Part shown: positions 51,607 to 61,229 of the stretch, piece after piece
Position numbering within the stretch: the first letter of the stretch is position 1
Layout: each line of letters opens with the position of its first letter
Origin: Candidatus Rifleibacteriota bacterium
GTDB lineage: Bacteria > Riflebacteria > Ozemobacteria > Ozemobacterales > Ozemobacteraceae
NCBI GenBank assembly: GCA_029564115.1
Contig: JAKQQP010000208.1
Location: forward strand, 8,507-72,506
Direction of reading: 5' to 3'
Length of the DNA: 64,000 nucleotides
Made by a program: the position numbers and the translations under genes
The notes under the pieces: model-generated
Told to the model about the DNA's origin: nothing
Databases searched by the model: none
What the model saw: only the letters and a program-made list of their open reading frames with translations

Positions 51607-53133
51607 ATGAGAAAAGGTTTCGCAGTTCTTTGTTTTGCCCTTGCCGCAGCCCTTTGCCCCGCTCAGTCAGACGCATCCGGGGCTGATACCTCGAGATATA
51701 TAGTTCGTTTCAAACAGGAGACCCTCAAGGTTGTAAACCCTGACAGAGACGAAGTGATCAGCCATTTGCAGCAGAGCCTGCGCAGAAATATGGCCAGCCT
51801 CAATAAAGTCGTCAAGTCACCGATGAATGCAAATGTGACCCCTCTCTGGATCGCCAATGCATTCGCTATCGATGCAAATGAAGCCGAAATCAAGCGTCTG
51901 GCAAAAATGCCGAACGTCGAAGAAATCAAAAAATCTGAATATGGCATTTTTATCGATAAAGACATCGATAAAGTTAAAGTTGAAAACGATCCGAGCGTAA
52001 TTCAGTGGAGCGTACAGAAGGTTCGCGCCCCAGAAGTATGGCAGGATTTCAGAATCGATGGCGCCGGCGTTGTGGTTGGCGTTCTTGATACTGGTATTGA
52101 TGGGCAGCACCCTGCCTTTGCCGGCAAAATTCTTTCTTTTAAAGATTTCACCCTCGATGCGGCAGTTGAGCCGACAGATAAGCAGGGTCACGGCACTCAT
52201 GTCAGCGGTTCCATCGCTGGTTCACAGGGCGTTGGCGTTGCTCCTGGTGCCCGCCTGATCGTTGCCCGTGTATTCGACTCAAAGGGTGGCACTACTCAAG
52301 ACATCCTTCTGGCCGCCATGCAATGGATGCTCGATCCTGACGGAATCCCCGAAACCAACGATGGCCCGAGGCTTATCAACAACTCCTGGGGTTCTAACGA
52401 TTCTACCAACAAAACTTTCTGGATCGCAGTTGAAAACTGGGTAAAAGCAGGCATTCTTCCTGTGTTTGCCGCCGGAAACAATGGCATGTGGGGCGGAAAA
52501 GTCGGCACTCCGGCTGCTTTCCCCCATTCATGGGCTGTTGCAGCTACCACTCAGACCGATACTCTTGCTTATTTCAGCAGCCAGGGCCCCGTAGCCTGGG
52601 ATGGCGCTCCATTGATGAAACCCGATATTGCTGCCCCCGGCGATAAAATTATCTCATGCGCAATCGGTGGCGGCCTTGTCAGTAACAGCGGCACTTCTAT
52701 GGCTTGCCCGCATGTTGCCGGCGTTGCAGCCCTGATGTATCAGGCTGACCCGACTCTTACTATCGACCAGGTGCGCCTCATTGCCGAAGAAACCGCAAAG
52801 GATCTCGGCGCAGAAGGTAAAGACGGCAAGTTCGGTTCTGGTCTCATCGATGCCCATAAAATCATCGAAAAGATTATGCAGAACTCTGGTTTGGCCTCTG
52901 CCTTCGAAGCCTATGAGTCAGCCATACTCGCAGAACGCGCTTTGATCGGCGTTCAGGCTGTTTCGCCTCTTGCTGAGCCTTTGGCTCGCTCTATCGTCGA
53001 TCGCGCCTGCGACCTCGATGAAGGCCAGTTCAGAGCTCTTGCTATAACCGTATCGCAGAATGGCGGTGCTGCAGCTGCTGAACTGCTCAAAGAAGCTGCC
53101 TCTGCGAGAACAGCCAGAGAACTTCATAAATAA
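51607..53133 (+). CDS. Exported subtilisin-like serine protease (S8 family)
   Basis: The 508-residue preproprotein has a signal peptide (FAVLCFALAAALCPAQSDA), an inhibitor-I9-like propeptide (about 28-110: YIVRFKQETL...LAKMPNVEEIKKSEYG) and a subtilase catalytic domain. The triad is visible: Asp in VVGVLDTGIDGQHP, His in GHGTHVSGSIAG, Ser in NSGTSMACPHVAG; the oxyanion Asn is in FAAGNNGMW. About 90 further residues after the catalytic domain are helical with no clear fold. It should act outside the cytoplasm. It has its own terminator after it. AAGGAG is upstream of the ATG. Confidence 0.93.
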   Translation: MRKGFAVLCFALAAALCPAQSDASGADTSRYIVRFKQETLKVVNPDRDEVISHLQQSLRRNMASLNKVVKSPMNANVTPLWIANAFAIDANEAEIKRLAKMPNVEEIKKSEYGIFIDKDIDKVKVENDPSVIQWSVQKVRAPEVWQDFRIDGAGVVVGVLDTGIDGQHPAFAGKILSFKDFTLDAAVEPTDKQGHGTHVSGSIAGSQGVGVAPGARLIVARVFDSKGGTTQDILLAAMQWMLDPDGIPETNDGPRLINNSWGSNDSTNKTFWIAVENWVKAGILPVFAAGNNGMWGGKVGTPAAFPHSWAVAATTQTDTLAYFSSQGPVAWDGAPLMKPDIAAPGDKIISCAIGGGLVSNSGTSMACPHVAGVAALMYQADPTLTIDQVRLIAEETAKDLGAEGKDGKFGSGLIDAHKIIEKIMQNSGLASAFEAYESAILAERALIGVQAVSPLAEPLARSIVDRACDLDEGQFRALAITVSQNGGAAAAELLKEAASARTARELHK

Positions 53134-53147
53134 AACCAGTTCTGTAA

Positions 53148-53187
53148 CGAGCCCGGAAAACACTGTTTCCCGGGCTCGTTTATTTTT
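53148..53187 (+). terminator. Rho-independent terminator of the protease gene
   Basis: CGAGCCCGG (53148-53156) pairs with the right arm ending CCGGGCTCG (53178), with extra pairing towards the loop, followed by TTTATTTTTT. Confidence 0.9.
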
Positions 53188-53196
53188 TGCCTCAGC

Positions 53197-53225
53197 TTGA
53201 CAGCGGCGGTGAAATACCGCATTAT
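53197..53225 (+). promoter_or_regulatory. Predicted promoter of the methionine genes
   Basis: A consensus TTGACA (53197-53202), a 17-base spacer and CATTAT (53220-53225). Transcription near 53232 fits a start codon at 53260 and excludes starts further upstream in that frame. No SAM or cobalamin riboswitch is visible between promoter and gene. Confidence 0.6.
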
Positions 53226-53259
53226 TGTGCCCGAATTTGTATTGGCAGGAGTAACAGAA

Positions 53260-55101
53260 TTGCAGGATTTCAGAGAATTTGTCGAACGCAATGTGGTAAT
53301 TTTTGACGGTGCCATGGGCACCAGACTCTACGAAAAGGGAGTCTACATCAATCGTGTTTATGATGAGCTGAATCTCTCTCAGCCAGCACTGATCCAGGAA
53401 ATTCACCGAGAGTATCTCGCTGCAGGCGCAATGGTGCTTGAGACAAATACTTTTGGAGCTAACAGGTTTAAACTTACTCCGCATGGTCTTGCCGACAAAC
53501 TCGAAGTCATAAACTTTCAGGCGGCTAAAATTGCCCGCGAAGTTGCTGGTGATAAAGCCTGGGTTGCCGGGTCGATCGGTCCGCTGGGCATTCGCATCGA
53601 ACCCTGGGGGAAGACCTCGGTCGAAGAGGCTGAAGCTGCGTTTTCCGAACAGGCAAAGGGGCTTCTGGCGGGCGGCGTCGATCTTTTCATTCTCGAAACA
53701 TTCTATGACCTCAACGAGATTCATCAGGCTATCATCGCGATTCGCAAGCTCACCGACAAGCCAATAATTGCCTCTATGACCATAAATGAAGACGGAAACG
53801 CTCTTTATGGCACATCTGTCGACGTTTTTACTCCAAAGCTAGAAATGTGGGGGGCTGACGTAATAGGCCTCAATTGTTCAGTTGGCCCCAAAACCATGTT
53901 CGACGCCATGGAAAAAATGCGGGCTCTCACTTCCCTGCATCTGATCGCTCAGCCCAACGCCGGGCTTCCGAGAGTGGTTGACGGTCGCATGATTTATCTC
54001 TGTAACCCTGAATACTTCGGGGAATACGCCCGCCGCTTCATTCAGCTTGGCGTAAGAATCGTGGGTGGCTGCTGCGGGACAACACCCGAGCACATAAAAT
54101 GGGTCGCCAACGCTGCTCGAGCACTGACTCCCGGTGGCAAAAAAGAGATTTTTCAGAGTTTGAAGCAACATAAAGACACTGATTCAGAGGTCGAAATCGT
54201 TCCCATCGAAAAAAAATCGACTCTGGGCCAGAAAATTGCCGATAAAAAGTTCATTATTACCGCAGAGCTGACCCCTCCCAAGGGCTGCGAGGCAGAATCC
54301 GTCATTCATCGTGCGCAGCAACTCAAAGATGCAGGCATTGACGCAATCAACATTCCCGATGGCCCACGTGCTTCGGCGCGTTTGAGCCCTCTTGCCATGT
54401 CACTGTTGATTGAACAGAACGTAGGAATCGAGACCATACTGCATTACTGCTGTCGTGATCGTAACATTCTTGGTATTCAGTCTGATTTGTTGGGCGCTTA
54501 TGCCCTCGGTTTGCGCAATATTCTTGCCATTACCGGCGACCCGCCGAAGGTTGGCAACTACCCGCAGGCCACTGCCGTTTTCGACATTGATTCCATCGGT
54601 CTGGTCAACGTTATTCATCGCCTCAACCATGGTCGTGATCTTGGCAACAATGCCATTGGCAAACCGACCAGCTTCGTCTGCGGCGTTGGCGCCAACCCCG
54701 GGGCGATCGATCTGGATCTTGAAGTCAGTCGTTTCGAATGGAAGGTTGATGCCGGAGCGGAATTTGCCATTACTCAGCCGGTTTTTGACACTGAACTTCT
54801 TGAAAGATTCCTTGAACGCGTCAGTCATGTCAGAATTCCCATACTGGCCGGTATCTGGCCTCTGGCAAGTCTAAAAAATGCCGAGTTCATGAATAACGAA
54901 GTGCCAGGTGCTTCTGTGCCAGAAAAACTTCTGGCGAGAATGCGCAGGGCAGATACTATCGAAGCGCAGCGCGAAGAAGGCATCGCTATTGCCCGCGAAG
55001 CCCTCGAACGCGTCAAGCATCTGGTGGATGGAGTGCAGATCAGCGTTCCATTCGGTCGTGTGGAGAGTGTGTTGAAAGTCATCGAAGTCCTTAACCCCTG
55101 A
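53260..55101 (+). CDS. Homocysteine S-methyltransferase / methylenetetrahydrofolate reductase fusion
   Basis: From a TTG at 53260 (AGGAG 7 bases upstream) the protein has 613 residues. The first 300 are a zinc-type homocysteine methyltransferase barrel: FDGAMGTRLY, ETNTFGAN, zinc Cys in GLNCSVGP and GGCCGTTPEH. From about 330 it is a MetF-type reductase: FIITAELTPPKGCEAESV, NIPDGPRAS, ILHYCCRDRN, NILAITGDPPKVGNY, ITQPVFD. This is the YitJ-type two-domain layout. It would reduce methylene-THF and may methylate homocysteine, directly feeding the MetH encoded next, 11 bases on. A methyl donor for the first domain is not obvious from sequence. Confidence 0.92.
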   Translation: MQDFREFVERNVVIFDGAMGTRLYEKGVYINRVYDELNLSQPALIQEIHREYLAAGAMVLETNTFGANRFKLTPHGLADKLEVINFQAAKIAREVAGDKAWVAGSIGPLGIRIEPWGKTSVEEAEAAFSEQAKGLLAGGVDLFILETFYDLNEIHQAIIAIRKLTDKPIIASMTINEDGNALYGTSVDVFTPKLEMWGADVIGLNCSVGPKTMFDAMEKMRALTSLHLIAQPNAGLPRVVDGRMIYLCNPEYFGEYARRFIQLGVRIVGGCCGTTPEHIKWVANAARALTPGGKKEIFQSLKQHKDTDSEVEIVPIEKKSTLGQKIADKKFIITAELTPPKGCEAESVIHRAQQLKDAGIDAINIPDGPRASARLSPLAMSLLIEQNVGIETILHYCCRDRNILGIQSDLLGAYALGLRNILAITGDPPKVGNYPQATAVFDIDSIGLVNVIHRLNHGRDLGNNAIGKPTSFVCGVGANPGAIDLDLEVSRFEWKVDAGAEFAITQPVFDTELLERFLERVSHVRIPILAGIWPLASLKNAEFMNNEVPGASVPEKLLARMRRADTIEAQREEGIAIAREALERVKHLVDGVQISVPFGRVESVLKVIEVLNP

Positions 55102-55112
55102 TGGAGAACCGA

Positions 55113-58100
55113 ATGAAACCGATCAGTGTCGACGAATTCAGAAGCCTGCTGCAGCGCGAAGTTCTTATCTATGACGGAGCAATGGGAACCAATCTTCAGG
55201 CTCAGGGCCTGAAACCTGAAGATTACGGTGGCCGGGAAGGATGCAGCGAAGCCCTCAACCTGTTTTGCCCTCAGGCTGTGGTTGAGGTGCATAAATCATT
55301 TATTGCAGCCGGTTGCCGCGTGATCGAAACAAATACCTTTGGCGCCACAAGAATAACGCTGCGCGAATATAAACTCGAAGACCGGGTTGCAGAAATCAAC
55401 CGCCGAGCTGTTGAAATGGCTCGGGAAGCCATCGACGCAGTGCCGACTTCGCACCGCCCTCTGATTGCGGGCTCTATTGGCCCAACCTCGATGTTGCCAT
55501 CTCTTGGCAATATAGGGTTCGATGACATGGCGTCAGCCTACACAGAGCAGATGGAAGCCTTGTTTGATGCCGGGGTCGATATCTTTCAAATCGAGACCTG
55601 CCAGGACCTGCTGCAGATAAAATCAGCCCTGTATGCCGCTGACAACCTTTTTCGCAGTCGCGGCCGGCGTTGTCCTGTGGTTGTTTCTGTCACTCTGGAG
55701 CCTTCTGGCACCATGCTGGTCGGCAGCGATATCAGTGCTATCACGGCGACGCTAGAGCCTTACCAGTTCATCGATGTGCTCGGTATCAATTGCGCCACTG
55801 GCCCCCTGGAAATGATCAGGCATGTTGCCCATCTGGCTGAATTCTGGCCCAGAGCCGTCAGTGTAATGCCCAACGCTGGTTTGCCCGAAAATGTTGACGG
55901 CAAACCCTTCTATCGCATGACTCCCGAAGAATTTGCCTCGTTTCACAGGCGTTTTGTGACAGAATTCGGAGTAAACGTCATTGGTGGCTGCTGCGGAACC
56001 CGCCCAGAGCATCTTGCCGAAGTGGTCAAACAGGTTTCCGGCCTGCAACCGGCTGCTCGCAAAATCAAAAGACAGGCGCTTGTCGCCAGCCTCTTTACTG
56101 GAGTTCTTCTGCGACAAAGCCCGGCTCCGGCTCTGGTTGGTGAGCGCACCAACGCCAATGGTGCCCGCCTTTTCCGTAAAATGCTCGAAGAAGAAGACTT
56201 TGCCGGCATGACCTCGATGGGCCGGGAACAAGCTCGCGGAGGAGCTCATCTCATCGATCTCTGCGTGGCATTCGTTGGTCGTGACGAAGTGTCTGACATG
56301 CAGAGGCTGGTGCCGATGTTTGCAACTCAGGTTAATTTGCCGCTCGTTATCGATTCAACCTCGCCGGTTGCCATCGAAGCAGCTCTTAAAAATCATGGCG
56401 GCCGCTGCGTGATAAACTCGGTGAATCTTGAAGATGGCGGTGAGCGGCTGCGAGCTGTTGCTTCTCTGGCGCAGAAGTTCGGTGCCGCGCTGATTTGTTT
56501 GACCATTGACGAAAATGGCATGGCAAAGACCGCATCAGAAAAACTGGTCGTGGCTCAGCGCATTAGAACCATTCTGAGTGGCGAATTTGGCTTTCGTGAT
56601 GCCGATATGATTTTTGACCCTCTGACCTTCACAGTTGCCAGCGGCGATGCTGATTTGCGCAGCTCCGCAGCAGAAACTCTCAAGGCCATAGCTCTGATCT
56701 CTGAGCAGATGCCGGCTGCCAACACTATTCTTGGGGTCAGCAATGTTTCTTTTGGCCTCAAACAGAGCGCCAGAGAAGTTTTAAACAGCGTTTTTCTCGC
56801 AGAAGCCGTCAAAAATGGCTTAACATGCGCTATTGTTAATCCCGAACGTATAATTCCAGAGTTTTCTATTTTGGAAGCCGAAAAAAAGCTGGCTCTTGAA
56901 TTGCTGTATAACCCGAGAAATGACGGCAGTGAGCTTACTGCATATATGCAGGCTTTTGCAGGGCGCACAGACAGCTCATTTAAAAAAGATCTCGCCAGTC
57001 TGCCCCCTGTCGACAGGCTCGCCGAAAAGGTCATCGAAGGAGATTCTTCCGATCTCGAGTCACTGACCGGGACTTTGCGCCAGAACATGCTGCCAGCCCA
57101 GATTATCAACGAAATTTTGTTGCCTGCAATGAAAACAGTAGGTGAACATTTCGGGGCAGGGCGCCTGCAGCTTCCTTTCGTTCTGCAGTCGGCAGAGGTT
57201 GTTAAAAAAACCGTCAGCCTTCTTGAGCCTTATATGGAAAAGAAACCAGCAGACCCCGACAGAAAGATGATTCTCGCCACTGTGGCTGGTGATGTTCATG
57301 ATATCGGCAAAAATCTGGTCAATATTATGCTCTCAAACAACGGGTTCTGCGTCGTAGACCTTGGCATAAAAGTCGATATAGATGCTATGATCAGGGCTGC
57401 CGAAGAACATGAGGCCGGTGTAATTGGCATGAGTGGCCTGCTGGTGCGTTCGACCCAGATCATGAAAGAGAATCTCGAAGAGCTGAATCGCAGAAATTTT
57501 CTGCCGACGGTAATTCTCGGTGGAGCAGCCCTGACACCTGAGTATGTCGAAAACGAACTTAAACCGCTTTATCGTGGCAAGGTGTTTTATGCCCGTGATG
57601 CCGTCGATTCGATAAAAATCATGCAGAGCATCGTTTCGGGTGATGAGCAGCCTTCCCAGCCTGCTGCCGCTTCTGTGGCAAAAAAAACAGATTCATCGCC
57701 GAAAATGTCTGGTGCCGAGTTGGCTGGAAAAGCTAACAGACACCAGTTTCTCATGAATTATGTTCCGGTGAAACCGCCTTTTACCGGTAATACGCTGGTC
57801 AACATCAAATCGAACGACCTGTTCAGCCTTCTTTCTCATAAGGTGCTTTTTGAGGCCAGATGGGGTTTCAAAAAGGGAAACATGACGGACTCCGAATACC
57901 AGAAAATGTTGGAAACCAGAGCAAAACCGGCTTTGAGCCAGATGATCGACCTTGAGCGTCGCCGCAATATTCTCGAAACCAGGGCAGTTTATGGCTTTTA
58001 TCGTTGCAGAGCCTCAGGAGATTCGATAAAGATAATCGACGATGCGGGCATTGGCGTGGGAGATTTCAGGTTCCCAAGGCAGGGACGACAGCCTTTTCTT

Positions 58101-58520
58101 TGCCTGTCAGATTTTGTTAACGACAGCGAAGATGATATCATTGCTCTGTGGGCGGTTACTATTGGCGATCGTATCGTGAACGTCGAAAAAACTTTCTATG
58201 AAGAAAACCGTTATCTCGATTACCACCTGTTGCATGGTCTTGGCGCAGAACTTGCAGATTGTGCGGCGGTGTTTCTGCATCGGCATATTCATCGAGAGCT
58301 TTTTCCCGAATTGCCGCTGACTGGCGAACAACCCGCCGGGTGCCGTTATTCGTTTGGTTACCCGGCCTGCCCGGATCTGAATGCTCAGCGCGACCTTCTG
58401 CACATTCTTGGTGCAGAAAGAATTGGTCTGAGTCTTACGGAACTAAATCAGATGGTTCCGGAACTCTCTGTTTCAGGATTTATTCTTTTTAATCGGCATG
58501 CACGTTACTTTGTGCCGTGA
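55113..58520 (+). CDS. metH: Cobalamin-dependent methionine synthase
   Basis: A full-length MetH of 1135 residues. Start 55113 is preferred because GGAG lies 6 bases upstream; an ATG at 55101 that overlaps the previous stop is possible. The homocysteine domain (to about 310) has zinc Cys in NCATGP and GGCCGT. The pterin-binding domain (about 340-600) has LVGERTNANG and IVNPERIIPEFSI. The cobalamin module (about 640-845) has the base-off His in DVHDIGKNLV (about 729). The activation domain (about 885 on) binds SAM via CRYSFGYPACPDL. It makes methionine from homocysteine and methyl-THF in the cytoplasm, and needs a reductase for reactivation. Confidence 0.97.
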   Translation: MKPISVDEFRSLLQREVLIYDGAMGTNLQAQGLKPEDYGGREGCSEALNLFCPQAVVEVHKSFIAAGCRVIETNTFGATRITLREYKLEDRVAEINRRAVEMAREAIDAVPTSHRPLIAGSIGPTSMLPSLGNIGFDDMASAYTEQMEALFDAGVDIFQIETCQDLLQIKSALYAADNLFRSRGRRCPVVVSVTLEPSGTMLVGSDISAITATLEPYQFIDVLGINCATGPLEMIRHVAHLAEFWPRAVSVMPNAGLPENVDGKPFYRMTPEEFASFHRRFVTEFGVNVIGGCCGTRPEHLAEVVKQVSGLQPAARKIKRQALVASLFTGVLLRQSPAPALVGERTNANGARLFRKMLEEEDFAGMTSMGREQARGGAHLIDLCVAFVGRDEVSDMQRLVPMFATQVNLPLVIDSTSPVAIEAALKNHGGRCVINSVNLEDGGERLRAVASLAQKFGAALICLTIDENGMAKTASEKLVVAQRIRTILSGEFGFRDADMIFDPLTFTVASGDADLRSSAAETLKAIALISEQMPAANTILGVSNVSFGLKQSAREVLNSVFLAEAVKNGLTCAIVNPERIIPEFSILEAEKKLALELLYNPRNDGSELTAYMQAFAGRTDSSFKKDLASLPPVDRLAEKVIEGDSSDLESLTGTLRQNMLPAQIINEILLPAMKTVGEHFGAGRLQLPFVLQSAEVVKKTVSLLEPYMEKKPADPDRKMILATVAGDVHDIGKNLVNIMLSNNGFCVVDLGIKVDIDAMIRAAEEHEAGVIGMSGLLVRSTQIMKENLEELNRRNFLPTVILGGAALTPEYVENELKPLYRGKVFYARDAVDSIKIMQSIVSGDEQPSQPAAASVAKKTDSSPKMSGAELAGKANRHQFLMNYVPVKPPFTGNTLVNIKSNDLFSLLSHKVLFEARWGFKKGNMTDSEYQKMLETRAKPALSQMIDLERRRNILETRAVYGFYRCRASGDSIKIIDDAGIGVGDFRFPRQGRQPFLCLSDFVNDSEDDIIALWAVTIGDRIVNVEKTFYEENRYLDYHLLHGLGAELADCAAVFLHRHIHRELFPELPLTGEQPAGCRYSFGYPACPDLNAQRDLLHILGAERIGLSLTELNQMVPELSVSGFILFNRHARYFVP

Positions 58521-59200
58521 AAGGCTTTGAAATGGTAAGAGCGACACCCCGGTTAAGTCTATGGGAAATGCTGCAGAAACCGCCGGAAATTTTTGCCGGT
58601 ATAATGCCCCTGCAGCGCGACCTGTTTGCCCATCGCCTGTTTCTGCGCCGCTGCCAGAAACTTGATGCCCCTGAATTGCTGCAACTCCAGAAAAAAAATC
58701 GTCAGTATCTTTGCGAATGGTTGCAGCCTCAGCCCGAATTGCTGCGCATTGAAGATGTCAGAAATATGATTGCCGAAGATCACGTGTTTGCCCGAAAAGG
58801 GCTAAGACTCGATCTGGGTATATTCAGTCTCGAAAATAACGCGCTTCTTGGACGCATAGCTCTGCATTCTGTTGATTACGGCATTCAGCGTTCAGCAGGA
58901 CTTTCTTACTGGATAGACCAGGATCATACCGGGCAGGGGCTTGCAAGAGAGGCCATCGCTACGCTGGTTTCTTTTGCATTCGAAGAAGCCTGTTTACACC
59001 GCGTATGGCTCAATATCGTGACTCATAACAAGGCCTCACTTGCCGTGGCTCGACGACTTGGTTTTAAAAAAGAGGGAGAATTGCGGCAGAGTCTTTTTGT
59101 TAACGGCAAATGGCACGATTCAATTCTTCTCACCATGCTTGAGCACGATTATGACAGTATTGCCGATGACTGGATCGGTAAAAAATATCTTGGAGTCTGA
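58517..59200 (+). CDS. GNAT-family N-acetyltransferase (RimJ/RimL-like)
   Basis: The 227-residue protein has the GNAT core: GIFSLENNALLGRIALHSVDYG, SYWIDQDHTGQGLAREAIATLVSFAFE (motif A, acetyl-CoA loop QGLAREA), HRVWLNIVTHNKASLAVARRLGFKKEGELRQ. It most resembles the RimJ/RimL branch, which acetylates protein N-termini or small amines. The GTG at 58517 overlaps the metH stop by 4 bases; an ATG at 58532 is an alternative. Its link with methionine synthesis is by position only. Confidence 0.87.
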   Translation: MKGFEMVRATPRLSLWEMLQKPPEIFAGIMPLQRDLFAHRLFLRRCQKLDAPELLQLQKKNRQYLCEWLQPQPELLRIEDVRNMIAEDHVFARKGLRLDLGIFSLENNALLGRIALHSVDYGIQRSAGLSYWIDQDHTGQGLAREAIATLVSFAFEEACLHRVWLNIVTHNKASLAVARRLGFKKEGELRQSLFVNGKWHDSILLTMLEHDYDSIADDWIGKKYLGV

Positions 59201-59236
59201 ATACGGCTTTCAGAACCGGAGTTGCTTCGTACACAC

Positions 59237-59270
59237 AAAAAAAGAACCCTTATAAAAGGGTTCTTTTTTT
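59237..59270. terminator. Bidirectional terminator between convergent genes
   Basis: A perfect 15-base stem (59237-59251 with 59256-59270) and a four-base loop, with A and T tracts at its ends. It can stop both the acetyltransferase transcript and the opposing phosphoesterase transcript. Confidence 0.92.
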
Positions 59271-59292
59271 GTGAAGGCGCAAGAGCTGTTTG

Positions 59293-60324
59293 TCAGTTAC
59301 CTGCGCTTTCGCTTTTGTTACGGGTAGTTGGCGGGTAAGCAGCAGCAGGCATCTTGACATTGAAGAGCATTTCTTCGGGGGCATCGGGATATACAGCTCT
59401 GAAAACCAGCTGATCGCCGGCGGCAATACTCATTATCAGACCGCCGCCTTTGCTGTAGCCATACGTCGGAGTCATACCAACGTCAAGGGCAATCAGGCAG
59501 TTGTCTTTGGCGATTATCTTGCCTTTAGGCCCCATTGCACCGGTGGTGTGACCGAATACGATACCCATAACACCCAGAACCTTCAGGTTGCGGGCCACAA
59601 GTTCGGAGTCTTTCCACCAGTCGCGGTTCCATAAAACGCTGTCGTGATTCATAAAAATGCCTTTTTTGAAGTCGCCAGTGGTGATGTCATCTTTAAAATC
59701 GGCCGCCAGAGTTGATTTGGTCACCGGCGTGTTCGGAATTCCGCCATGAACGAACATAAAGCCGTTTACTACGGCAAATAAAGGCAGATTGCGAATCCAG
59801 CGGCCATAAAGGCCGGTTTCTGAAATGGCCTTGTGGTAATCGAGACCGTCACGGGTGAATGAATCGAGGGTGTTCTGATAGTGCTGTTTCTTGTGCGAAG
59901 TCAGCGTTTTGGCCCATTCTTCAACCTGACCATTGAGCATCATCGCTTCATGATTGCCCATAGTGACGATGACCCGTCCACCTGCCTTTTCGGCCTGGGC
60001 CTGGAGATCCATTACTGCGTCATAAACCTGTTTGGTGTGCAGGCCACGGTCGTTCAGGTCGCCGGTCATCACAAGAATGGCGTTGCCGGCAAGCCAGTCG
60101 AATCTGAAGGTCGTCGGGCCAGTTCGCTTGGCGACTTTTAAGGCCGCAAGAGTGTCTGCAAATTCGTCAAAGGCACCGTGAATGTCGCCGACCGCATAAA
60201 CGCGTTCCGCGCCGGTAACTTCGACATAGGCCGGAAATTTTTGCCAGTCACGCCCGGCGGCGGTAACAAAAGATGTTATCGCAACGAACAACGCCAAAAT
60301 CGCAAATACTCTGAGTTTTTTCAT
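59293..60324 (-). CDS. Exported calcineurin-like metallophosphoesterase
   Basis: The 343-residue protein starts with a signal peptide (MKKLRVFAILALFVAITSFVTAA). Metal-site motifs are all present: VGDIHGAFDEF (DxH), MTGDLNDRG (GDxxDRG), MGNHEAMML (GNHE), FVHGGIPNT (GGxxH variant) and VFGHTTGAMG (GHT). This is the PPP-type calcineurin fold (ApaH/PrpE/protein-phosphatase-like). A periplasmic location is expected. Substrate unknown; PPP-type enzymes may hydrolyse phosphoproteins or nucleotides. GGGAG precedes the ATG. The proline-rich gene ends 19 bases upstream, so they may share a transcript. Confidence 0.87.
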   Translation of the reverse strand: MKKLRVFAILALFVAITSFVTAAGRDWQKFPAYVEVTGAERVYAVGDIHGAFDEFADTLAALKVAKRTGPTTFRFDWLAGNAILVMTGDLNDRGLHTKQVYDAVMDLQAQAEKAGGRVIVTMGNHEAMMLNGQVEEWAKTLTSHKKQHYQNTLDSFTRDGLDYHKAISETGLYGRWIRNLPLFAVVNGFMFVHGGIPNTPVTKSTLAADFKDDITTGDFKKGIFMNHDSVLWNRDWWKDSELVARNLKVLGVMGIVFGHTTGAMGPKGKIIAKDNCLIALDVGMTPTYGYSKGGGLIMSIAAGDQLVFRAVYPDAPEEMLFNVKMPAAAYPPTTRNKSESAGN

Positions 60325-60343
60325 GTGCCGCTCCCTGTTTATT

Positions 60344-61147
60344 TTACCAAACGTTATAATTGTCGGTTTTTACCCCTTTGGGGTAAAAATAGATGATGCG
60401 CGATGGAATGTCGACGCCCCAGTCTCTGCCAGATTTCATGGCGATAATATCGAGCAGTTCGTCCAGGGTTATGTCTTCTTCTTCAATACTGATATTGAAA
60501 CTTTCGCTGGAGTCGAGCCCCTGTATCTTAAAGGCTTCATCAGCTTCCTGCCCATATACCTCGATGGCGTGCTGTAAAAGTGTCGCTCCATCGTAATTCT
60601 CGGCCTGCCAGGATTTCATGACCATGAAGATTGCCGAACTGGTGTCTTTAGGAAATATTGGCAAGGTCTGACCTGATGCCCCGTCTCCGCTTACGGGAAC
60701 CTCGGGCGGCGGCGGCGGCGGTAAAAGGTCATCGAGCTCAGCTCCTGAAGAAATGGTGATTTCATCAGGAGGAGTTGGAAAGTTGCTGTCAGACGTTGGA
60801 ACTTCAACTGGTTTGGCCGGTTCAATTTTGATCAGCGGCTTTTCTTCGAGCGCAGCAGTGTCAGTGGCAGTGACCGAAGAACTGTCGTTTTGTGGCGAAG
60901 CCGGCGCAGGTTTTATGGTTGCAGGCAATGAGATTATTACTTCGGAGCCTTGCGGTTTTTTCCCGCCCGTTGTTGGTCTGGCAGGCTGTGCCGGCTTGAC
61001 GTTTGCAGACTCAGAGGCTTTGTTCATCTGCTTTTGCCCGGGCATGGGCAAAATCAAACCAAGATCGTCTGCTTCCGCTGATGGTGAGCCTGAGCCGGTA
61101 AGCAGCAGAAAAGCCACTACCGCAGTCAGGAATGTTTCTTTTTTCAT
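60344..61147 (-). CDS. Exported proline-rich protein with a secretin/STN-like C-terminal domain
   Basis: The 267-residue protein starts at 61147, with AGGAG about 9 bases upstream. A signal peptide (FLTAVVAFLLLTGSGSPSA) is followed by a long low-complexity Pro/Ala/Ser/Lys region (residues 30-170, including DDLLPPPPPPEVP). A conserved-looking C-terminal domain of about 90 residues ends ITLDELLDIIAMKSGRDWGVDIPSRIIYFYPKG. That segment resembles the short N-domains of secretins/STN (LxxaLdxiaxxsgxxxxv...). No partner secretin is near. It may be an envelope protein or pilus/secretion accessory; function unassigned. Confidence 0.6.
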   Translation of the reverse strand: MKKETFLTAVVAFLLLTGSGSPSAEADDLGLILPMPGQKQMNKASESANVKPAQPARPTTGGKKPQGSEVIISLPATIKPAPASPQNDSSSVTATDTAALEEKPLIKIEPAKPVEVPTSDSNFPTPPDEITISSGAELDDLLPPPPPPEVPVSGDGASGQTLPIFPKDTSSAIFMVMKSWQAENYDGATLLQHAIEVYGQEADEAFKIQGLDSSESFNISIEEEDITLDELLDIIAMKSGRDWGVDIPSRIIYFYPKGVKTDNYNVW

Positions 61148-61229
61148 CTGATTCAGCTCCTGCACGCTGTTGTATAAAGTGCGATATGTACCAGTACAGT
61201 ATAAGCGATAAACCGTCTAAATGGTAAGG

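Noticed and set aside
53197..53259. Earlier start of the methionine fusion gene
   Set aside because: It would lie over the TTGACA/-10 promoter; the TTG at 53260 has AGGAG upstream and the conserved domain begins right after.
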